Shown: positions 57,195-64,000 of the stretch, piece after piece | How the letters are laid out: every line of letters begins with the position of its first letter | Position numbering within the stretch: position 1 is the first letter of the stretch | From: Vandiemenella viatica | Taxonomy: Eukaryota > Arthropoda > Insecta > Orthoptera > Morabidae | Length of the DNA stretch: 64,000 nucleotides | Direction of reading: 5' to 3' | Assembly: GCA_031002005.1 (NCBI GenBank) | Contig: CM061919.1 | Location: 17,989,687-18,053,686 of the forward strand | Made by a program: the position numbers and the translations under genes | Notes under the pieces: model-generated | What the model was told of the DNA's origin: nothing | Seen by the model: the letters and a program-made list of their open reading frames with translations, nothing else | Databases searched by the model: none

Positions 57195-57419
57195 CTAATT
57201 AACGATACAAAATTGAGTCATCATGTGTCCATGGATTTTGAACCCATTCCTTGATACTATTATTGGCATAATAGTCACTTCATTCTTGATTTCAATAGTG
57301 TTGGGAACATTCGATTTGTCAACATCATCTTCATCTAACCATAAAGCATCGTCATCGTTTAATAAGTAAAGAACTTCCCTGTTTCGTCTAGCGGTAATGC
57401 TTTGTGGACGAATCTTCAT
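57195..57419 (-). pseudogene. Putative transposase C-terminal exon (unclassified)
   Basis: The frame reads KIRPQSITARRNREVLYLLN, DDDALWLDEDDVDKSNVPN, IEIKNEVTIMPIIVSRNGFK and stops at 57195, just inside the left TIR. It is acidic and protein-like. No family was recognised; its place at the 3' side of a minus-strand gene is inferred from the TIR element around it. Confidence 0.4.
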
Positions 57420-57857
57420 GATAGGGAAAACCTCTAGTGGCCTCTTATGTAATTTCTTTAAAAGGCATTTCGCGTATAATGTATACTAAATCATTCTGAA
57501 GAATCCTGCTACACGATAGTGAAAACCGCACTGAAATCGAACCTGTACGTTTTGAGATTCCTCAGAACAGACAGGCAGAAACATGTGGCTGCATATTTTG
57601 CTTTATAATTTAAATTAGACCTGGGATTTTTAGGTTCAAATTTTTTTATTTTAAGTACCTATAATAGGCTCTGTTTCAATGCAAAATAGGCTGTCAAAAT
57701 TGTGGTTATGTCTATATATCTCCATCATAAAAAATTCTTTAATTTATAATTTAAGATCGAGAAGTGTAATTCAACTGAATGTTATAGAATTTAGTTGATT
57801 TTAGCTTGCTGGGATTGTTAAAAATCAATAAAACCTTGAACCTACATTTCTCATGTA

Positions 57858-58481
57858 CAGGGTGATTATAATTAAAGTTTAAGTTTCAAAACGTTCTAAA
57901 AAACAAACCACTGATTAGAATCATGTCAAAATTGAACGGCATATTATTGAAGAAGGGGAAAGAACAAGAACCAAAAAAGCATCCATCCAATCAGTTTTTA
58001 ATTGTCCTCAGGCCAAAAACTGCATAAAAAGCATCCATCCAATTGGTTTTTAAGTTTTGCGAGACTGGCACAAAACATGTTCAATATGCTGTCCATTGTT
58101 GTGTGCAACAAGATTAAATCGGGAAACAGATCAAAGTGTCACTGGGGTCAAGATCAGAATGTGTTCCGCAATGAGTGTGTTCAATTCAGCTACGTTGGCA
58201 ATCAGAGTACTGAGCAAATCTTTCACATAACTCCACAACCAGAAATCACACGGATTTAGGTGATCGGGCCGGCCAAGCTGTAGGAAAATGACTGAAAATT
58301 CTAGCATTTCCGAAATGCCACCTCAACAACTGCTTCACTCGATTTGCAGGGTGCGGTGGAGCGCCATCTTGCATTCATGTTCTTTCCCCCTTTTTCAATA
58401 ATACGCCGTTCAACTTTGACATCATTCTAATCAGTGGTTCGTTTCTTAGAGCGTTTTAAAACTTTAATTATAATCACCCTG
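57858..58481 (-). mobile_element. Tc1/mariner-like deletion derivative, 624 bp
   Basis: TIRs of about 100 bp start cagggtgattataattaaag, flanked by TA at 57856-57857 and 58482-58483. The minus-strand interior preserves a decayed transposase: HLNPCDFWLWSYVKDLLSTL and NVAELNTLIAEHI, the third catalytic aspartate block (usually SP.LNPCDFWLWGYLK) of an IS630-Tc1-mariner transposase. The N-terminal and first catalytic regions are missing. Confidence 0.8.
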
Positions 58482-58483
58482 TA

Positions 58484-59270
58484 TTTCCTATTGATGGACA
58501 AATAAATATAGAACACAAGTTTGTTGGATATTTATTTAGTGTTAGAAAAATTCTTACATTTATATGAACGTATTATTATTATGTATTAAGAATTTCCTGT
58601 ACGTATATTAATTTCATTGTATTCTTTATAAATAGATGGTAAAATTCCCAATGCAGATAGTTGGCATTCTCAGATTGGTCAATAGTCAAATAATCCACAA
58701 ATTGTGGAATTTACGAATACATTTGAACAACAAAATCGCACCATCAATGTAGGCCTACTTGAAATCTACCTTTCGCATCTGAGATTGTTTAGCAATCTAG
58801 TACCGTCGGGGCGAAATTTTAAAATTGTGTATTTTTTATATTTGATGTTATTCTTATAAAAATGCTCAGTTTTGTATTAATATTGAGTTAAAAGTTTCAA
58901 ACTAGTGGCCACACGTAAGAACAACAACAGGGCCCATAGTTGTCAGAAAAATCCCGGGCATGCTGTATTATTTAAAATTCTGTCTGGTTTCCAGAAGCGA
59001 AGTTCACTTATGCGATGCTATGGAAGGATGCCTGTACTATCTTTGAAGGAAAACATAATAAACCTACATTTATGGCAATTATACTATTAAAGTACTGTTA
59101 ATATAATTGTGAGAACGTTCAACACATTGTTACAGTTTACTCACTTGTTTGTTGTACACGCCACAATATACAATGTTTGGATCCGTTGAGAAATTGGGAA
59201 ACTCATTAATCAAACACTGAATTTGAGACTATTTGGAAAGCGATAACTTGCGCATACTGCTGTTTAATGA
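58484..59270. other. Interior of the 3.6 kb TIR element, no exon identified
   Basis: A 61-codon + frame (58905-59090) has no recognised motif. Missing transposase exons may be decayed here. Confidence 0.35.
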
Positions 59271-59274
59271 GAAC

Positions 59275-59480
59275 ACGTGGCTCACTGTCTTGCTTTGCAT
59301 TCTGGAGGACGCATATTCAAATCCGTGTCCGGTCATGCATATTTGGATTTTCCATGGTTTCTCAAAATGACACCAGACTAATGTCAGGTTGGTTCCTACA
59401 ACAAGGCAATGTCTGAATTCCTTCCCGTACATTACACCACTCCTTTCCTGCCTCTAATGACCTCGAGGTCAACCGTAAGC
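59275..59480 (+). repeat. SINE family A copy
   Basis: 'ttgcattctggaggacgca', the B-box-like 'attcaaatccg', 'ttttccatggtttc', 'ttccttcccgtac' and 'cctctaatgacctcgaggtca' follow the family order. It is moderately diverged. Confidence 0.75.
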
Positions 59481-59911
59481 AAACAGGTGGTTCAGTGCAG
59501 AGGATCTGTGCGACTAATAGCAAACGGACGCCAACGATAATGAACTACACATTCACTTGAATAAAATAAACATTTGGAAAATTATTTGTGTTTTTCTTAT
59601 CGAAAAACACTTTTGTTGGTATTATAAAGAAAATGTCGTTAAATAGGCACAAACTGGTCGTAATGACAATTTAGGCATTTTTAAGCACTATAAAACTGTC
59701 ATAAATTATATGAACGTAACGTTATTTTCACGTATTTCAGTCAGAAACAAAATAGGTTTTTGCCTAAAATCCGAGTTCTAATTATAAGTAGTGAATAACA
59801 ACGTAACGAAACTGGTTGGGTTGTTCCCTTTTTCAATCTGTCACAGAATACTAAATATGTTTTTTTGCGAGGGAGAATGTAATATTAAAATGATATAAAA
59901 CTTGAACTTAC

Positions 59912-60163
59912 TTTTCACGCTCTGGGCTCCAGTTGTTCTGATGGTTTTGACAACGAAGGATTTTTTGAAAAAAAATTCTATAAGTGTCACTTTCTTCTTC
60001 ATCAATTCGAATTCACTTCACCTTCAACATTATCATTACTTTTTAAACTTCGCCGTAAGGTGTTAACCTCATCTTGTATATTTTGTTTATTTTTATCAGC
60101 GTAAGCTGCACTTTATGCTTTATATAGTTTGCAGTAAGGAATACCCAAATCAACTTTACTCAT
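59912..60163 (-). pseudogene. Putative transposase first exon (unclassified)
   Basis: ATG at 60163 (minus) opens MSKVDLGIPYCKLYKA, then a stop, then SAAYADKNKQNIQDEVNTLR, a frameshift near 60005, and DEEESDTYRIFFQKILR, CQNHQNNWSPEREK ending at a strong donor (gtaagt, 59911-59906). A start just inside the right TIR, the lysine-rich run and the donor fit the 5' exon of the element's transposase. The superfamily is unknown. Confidence 0.4.
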
Positions 60164-60530
60164 TATAAATTTGTTAGATAAACTGAAAATCAGAAAATAA
60201 GACTAAGAAAAACACATTCATCACTCAGCGAAAGGCAAGTGTTTACTGAATGATATAAACATTTGAACATAGAAAAAATCACGGCGACGGTGGCCATTGT
60301 TAAAGCCTCAATGGTGGTATTGGCCTTTCGGCTTATGTCAAAGAGAGCCGACGTGAGACACTGCAGGTTCAGCAAGTGTGAACTCGCGCGGCCGCCACGA
60401 GCCAAAAAGTGATACAGATTATACATGTAATGTCACACAAAGTTTATGACACGTCCCCCCTCCTCCCTTGTCACACTTTGTTACCCCCCCCCCCCCTCAA
60501 GGTGTGATGTAATTTATGGATGACCTCTAA

Positions 60531-61994
60531 TTCTTCTACAAATATTCCTCCAAGTATTTCCTTGAACGCCTATCCACAATCCACACACCTCTACCTCCAG
60601 ACTCCTTCCTGGTCTCAATTGATGTAACTTCCCTTTATACCAACATTCCACATAGCCAGGGCCTCAGTGCCCTAGAATACTACCTAGACCTACGACCACC
60701 ACATAGCCTGCCTAGTACATACTTCATTTCAACCTTGGCCCATATAGTTCTCTCCAAAAATTTCTTTACCTTTAATTCTGTAGTATATCACCAAATCCGC
60801 GGTACCGCCATGGGCACCCGCATGGCCCCATCCTATGCCAACTTATTCCTTGGTCGTCAGGAGGAACGTTTCCTGAACAACACTCCCTTTAAACCCACTG
60901 TGTGGTTCAGATACATAGACGACATATTTATGATCTGGACCCACAGCGAAAACCACCTCCTTGAATTCCTCCACTCCCTTAACAATAGCAACAATTCCAT
61001 CAATTTCACCTGGACTTACTCCCGCTCACACATCACATTCCTCGATGTTGACATCATGCTCAGGCACGGTGTCCTTCATACCGCAGTCCACATCAAACCC
61101 ACTAATTTACAGCAGTATCTACACTTTGACAGCTGCCATCCATTCCATACGAAACGTTCCCTCCCATACAGTCTTGCCATCCGTGGAAGTCGCATTTGCT
61201 CTGACGCTCATTCTCTCCATCAATACTCACAAAACCTATCCCAAGCCCTTATTTCCCGTTGTTACCCCAGGGATCTTGTACATAAACAGATCTCCCGCGC
61301 GATCAACCACCCTCCACGTAACCACTCTCACTTGTCTCCTACAAAAACCAACCATAGCCCTGCCTTTGTCACTCAGTTCTTTCCTGGCCTCGAGTCCATC
61401 AACCATATCTTGCGACAGGGGTATGACTTCCTTCGCTCATTTCCGGAAATGCGTACTCTCCTACCCAAAATTCTACCCAATGTCCCTCGTGCATGTTTTA
61501 GCAGACCACCCAATCTTAAGAACATCTTAGTCCACAAATACCCTCTGTTAGACTCTCCAAAAGCACCATATGGATCTTATCCTTGTAATAGACCCCGCTG
61601 TAAAACCTGCAGCATGCTTCCACCCACCACTACACATTCCAACCCCACCACAGGAGAAACTTTCCCCATTATTGGACATGCCACCTGTTCAACCACTCAT
61701 CTTATATACCAACTAACTTGCCGCTTTTGCACCAGTTCTTACATAGGCCTCACCACACAGCAACTCTCTGTTAGAATGAATGGCCACAGACAAACAGTCT
61801 ATACTCGTAACCTGTACCTTCCTGTACCAGAACATGCCAATAGCCATGATTCCAACAACCTCAACGACTGTTTCACTGTGAGAGCAGTCAGAGTTTTCCC
61901 TGACAGCACCACTGCAGCAGAACTCCGGAGATGGGAACTAGCGTACCAGAATATCCTGGATACAAGACACCCACCTGGACTTAATCACCGTTAA
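60531..61994 (+). CDS. Penelope-like element protein: RT plus GIY-YIG endonuclease (5'-truncated)
   Basis: The frame is open from 60531 (after a TAA at 60528) to the TAA at 61993-61995, about 487 codons; the true start lies in the missing 5' part. RT blocks in order: SFLVSIDVTSLYTNIPHSQG (about 60603), IRGTAMGTRMAPSYANLF (about 60800), WFRYIDDIFMIW (about 60910, catalytic YIDD), SHITFLDVDIM and LHTAVHIKPT. A linker carries a CNRPRCKTC zinc motif (about 61587). The GIY-YIG nuclease follows: HLIYQLTCRFCTSSYIGLTT, LSVRMNGHRQT, ELRRWELAYQNIL. PLEs prime RT at a nick made by this nuclease. All catalytic blocks are intact without stops, so this is the best-preserved mobile protein in the window. 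Confidence 0.92.
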   Translation, partial: FFYKYSSKYFLERLSTIHTPLPPDSFLVSIDVTSLYTNIPHSQGLSALEYYLDLRPPHSLPSTYFISTLAHIVLSKNFFTFNSVVYHQIRGTAMGTRMAPSYANLFLGRQEERFLNNTPFKPTVWFRYIDDIFMIWTHSENHLLEFLHSLNNSNNSINFTWTYSRSHITFLDVDIMLRHGVLHTAVHIKPTNLQQYLHFDSCHPFHTKRSLPYSLAIRGSRICSDAHSLHQYSQNLSQALISRCYPRDLVHKQISRAINHPPRNHSHLSPTKTNHSPAFVTQFFPGLESINHILRQGYDFLRSFPEMRTLLPKILPNVPRACFSRPPNLKNILVHKYPLLDSPKAPYGSYPCNRPRCKTCSMLPPTTTHSNPTTGETFPIIGHATCSTTHLIYQLTCRFCTSSYIGLTTQQLSVRMNGHRQTVYTRNLYLPVPEHANSHDSNNLNDCFTVRAVRVFPDSTTAAELRRWELAYQNILDTRHPPGLNHR

Positions 61995-62326
61995 ATTCCA
62001 ATTAACCGATCACTACCCTTTTTTTTTTTTTTTTTTGCCGTGTTTATACTGTTCCATTACTACATTTGCTCATTTTACCATCGCCTGCCAAAATATTAAA
62101 TATATTATCTCAGACATTGTATACCGATATCGATAGTCTACTCCTTATCTGTGAAGGGAAAGAAGGATAGGAAAATTCAACCCAACACTTACCATAGCTG
62201 ACAGTGGCTGGGATCGATGAACACATTTAATTCAGTAGTTTAGTACTGATTTTTTCTTGCAAGTAGATTAGACACTTAGCGAGGAGGTGATTTGTGTGGT
62301 CACATCCTATCCCCTCGCTAAGTGTC
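61995..62326 (+). repeat. PLE 3' UTR and start of an inverted terminal repeat
   Basis: It begins with sequence parallel to the 3' UTR of the 28.5 kb copy ('ccaattaaccgatcacta', T-run, 'tctcagacattgta'). Then 62145-62215 turns into an inverted-type arm ('gaagggaaag ... acttaccatagctgacag'). Confidence 0.6.
62271..62326. repeat. Perfect 14 bp hairpin at the gap edge
   Basis: gacacttagcgagg (62271-62284) and cctcgctaagtgtc (62313-62326) are perfect inverses around a 28-base loop, ending exactly at the first N. Confidence 0.9.
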
Positions 62327-63326
62327 NNNNNNNNNNNNNNNNNNNNNNNNNNNNNNNNNNNNNNNNNNNNNNNNNNNNNNNNNNNNNNNNNNNNNNNNNN
62401 NNNNNNNNNNNNNNNNNNNNNNNNNNNNNNNNNNNNNNNNNNNNNNNNNNNNNNNNNNNNNNNNNNNNNNNNNNNNNNNNNNNNNNNNNNNNNNNNNNNN
62501 NNNNNNNNNNNNNNNNNNNNNNNNNNNNNNNNNNNNNNNNNNNNNNNNNNNNNNNNNNNNNNNNNNNNNNNNNNNNNNNNNNNNNNNNNNNNNNNNNNNN
62601 NNNNNNNNNNNNNNNNNNNNNNNNNNNNNNNNNNNNNNNNNNNNNNNNNNNNNNNNNNNNNNNNNNNNNNNNNNNNNNNNNNNNNNNNNNNNNNNNNNNN
62701 NNNNNNNNNNNNNNNNNNNNNNNNNNNNNNNNNNNNNNNNNNNNNNNNNNNNNNNNNNNNNNNNNNNNNNNNNNNNNNNNNNNNNNNNNNNNNNNNNNNN
62801 NNNNNNNNNNNNNNNNNNNNNNNNNNNNNNNNNNNNNNNNNNNNNNNNNNNNNNNNNNNNNNNNNNNNNNNNNNNNNNNNNNNNNNNNNNNNNNNNNNNN
62901 NNNNNNNNNNNNNNNNNNNNNNNNNNNNNNNNNNNNNNNNNNNNNNNNNNNNNNNNNNNNNNNNNNNNNNNNNNNNNNNNNNNNNNNNNNNNNNNNNNNN
63001 NNNNNNNNNNNNNNNNNNNNNNNNNNNNNNNNNNNNNNNNNNNNNNNNNNNNNNNNNNNNNNNNNNNNNNNNNNNNNNNNNNNNNNNNNNNNNNNNNNNN
63101 NNNNNNNNNNNNNNNNNNNNNNNNNNNNNNNNNNNNNNNNNNNNNNNNNNNNNNNNNNNNNNNNNNNNNNNNNNNNNNNNNNNNNNNNNNNNNNNNNNNN
63201 NNNNNNNNNNNNNNNNNNNNNNNNNNNNNNNNNNNNNNNNNNNNNNNNNNNNNNNNNNNNNNNNNNNNNNNNNNNNNNNNNNNNNNNNNNNNNNNNNNNN
63301 NNNNNNNNNNNNNNNNNNNNNNNNNN
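62327..63326. other. Assembly gap, 1000 N
   Basis: Exactly 1000 undetermined bases, probably a placeholder of fixed size. Open frames crossing it have no meaning. Confidence 1.
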
Positions 63327-63604
63327 ATCTTATATCTCTAAATAAAATTCTGCCGCTGTCAACCCCATGTGTCCTTCTTCACCTTCAACATATTTTGCAA
63401 AAGGCTGTAGAATCTATCGATAGGCATGCTCAATAACATCTACGCAAATTGGCCACTCTGTACCTTTCCCATCTCAAAGCAGGACAACCTCTCCCCTGTC
63501 AATTACCAGGACACCAAACCAGGTGTCAACCCCCCCCCCCCCCTCATTTCCTCACAACCATCTATTGCTCAGCTTTTCAACATACCTCTACCACCTCCCT
63601 TATA

Positions 63605-64000
63605 ACCCACATCTCACCCAGTCAGTCCGAATTAAGCTGCCAAACCCAAAACGGCTGTTATTAATCTGTTTTCTTCTCCACTCTCAGAACCACAACTCTC
63701 ACTACTCTTCAAGGTTCTCACCTTCTCACCCACTCCAAAATTTGATGAGACCACCGTAGTACGTGACTCCTTAGCTTTCTGCCGCACACTCCGCTGGAAG
63801 TATCACTTTGCCTCAAAGAGCAACAATATGGACACTCAGAATAACCTGGAGCCCAGTCTCCAAAAGTTCCAACCACCCTCCATTCTTGATCCACCACCTC
63901 TCCCACAAAACCACCCTCTCCAATTGTTTCAATATCTAGTTTCCACCAGTTTGGCTTCTCCTAGTTTCATAACTCTACCCTGTGGCACCAATCTGACTCG
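63605..64000 (+). pseudogene. Start of another PLE reading frame (runs off the window)
   Basis: From about 63605 the frame reads QSVRIKLPNPKTAVINLFSS, LSEPQLSLLFKVLTFSPTPK, FDETTVVRDSLAFCRTLRWK, YHFASKSNN and on to the window end without a stop. The VINLS...LS..QLSLL.KGL.F.PTP...RD...F.R.LR.K.YF pattern is the N-terminal region of PLE proteins, upstream of the RT. The 60.5 kb copy lacks exactly this part. The arrangement fits a second, more complete unit in head-to-tail order; whether it is intact cannot be seen here. Confidence 0.7.

Larger units (their letters stand above)
56957..60527 (-). mobile_element. TIR DNA transposon of uncertain superfamily, about 3.57 kb
   Basis: The left end '..cgccatacacaaattacatc' and the right end (reverse complement '..tcatccataaattacatc') form short TIRs ending in acatcacac, each followed by C-rich/G-rich and 'tgtcaca' motifs. 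Exon-like minus-strand segments at 59912-60163 and 57195-57419 look like the start and end of a transposase gene. A Tc1-like derivative (57858-58481) and a SINE A (59275-59480) are nested inside. The target duplication is not clear. Confidence 0.6.

Noticed and set aside
60961..61530. Plus-strand 189-codon frame in the PLE
   Set aside because: It is an alternative frame of the RT/GIY-YIG gene; serine/threonine-rich composition reflects the overlap.
62287..63436. Long open frames of 339-380 codons
   Set aside because: They consist almost wholly of undetermined bases in the gap and carry no information.

Overview
This window looks like a piece of a large, repeat-laden insect genome. It is AT-rich, with one spliced gene broken by a 12 kb intron and no operons or bacterial signals. 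The repeats fit an insect, possibly an orthopteroid: tRNA-derived SINEs, RTE, CR1-like and I/R1-like non-LTR elements, mariner and Tc1 elements, Helitron-like elements and many Penelope-like elements (PLEs). The lineage is inferred from these repeat families, not proven. A 1 kb run of N marks an assembly gap.

The only confident host gene is a DDX60-like (Ski2-related) SF2 helicase on the + strand. A short acidic first coding exon (11356-11523) joins in phase 0 across intron 1 to a giant exon (23532 to about 27575). That exon carries helicase motifs I to VI, including a DEIH box. The C-terminal roughly 300 residues of the usual family length are not found here. Two small candidate exons (38147-38217 minus, 48828-48979 plus) are weak.

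Layout. 1-5 kb: non-LTR endonuclease and RT fragments, two SINEs, and a Tc1-like remnant with both ends. 5-11 kb: mostly featureless AT-rich DNA. 11.5-23.5 kb (intron 1): mariner pseudogene, RTE element, I/R1-like RT-RNase H fragment, two tandem-repeat arrays, and a CR1-like RT interrupted by a PLE-type inverted repeat. 28.2-37.3 kb: a minus-strand PLE split by a 7913 bp DNA transposon with about 470 bp terminal inverted repeats (TIRs), a TAT target duplication and a decayed Zn-finger/XPG-nuclease-type transposase (Academ-like). 39.4-45.3 kb: a cluster of inverted-repeat units. 45.6-48.8 kb: RT remnants and a Helitron-like end. 49.2-50.5 kb: a full-length but dead mariner. 51.7-55.3 kb: a Helitron-like unit holding a PLE and a MITE. 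56.9-60.5 kb: a 3.6 kb TIR transposon of uncertain superfamily with a Tc1-like derivative and a SINE inside. 60.5-64 kb: a PLE with intact RT and GIY-YIG domains, then the gap, then the start of another PLE reading frame, as in a head-to-tail PLE tandem.

The main signals are the dated nesting of the Academ-like element in the PLE, the recurrent PLE inverted repeats with hammerhead-ribozyme-like cores, the long-intron helicase gene, and the TIR transposon at 57-60.5 kb. No wholly new system is proven. Most non-host reading frames are dead transposons.
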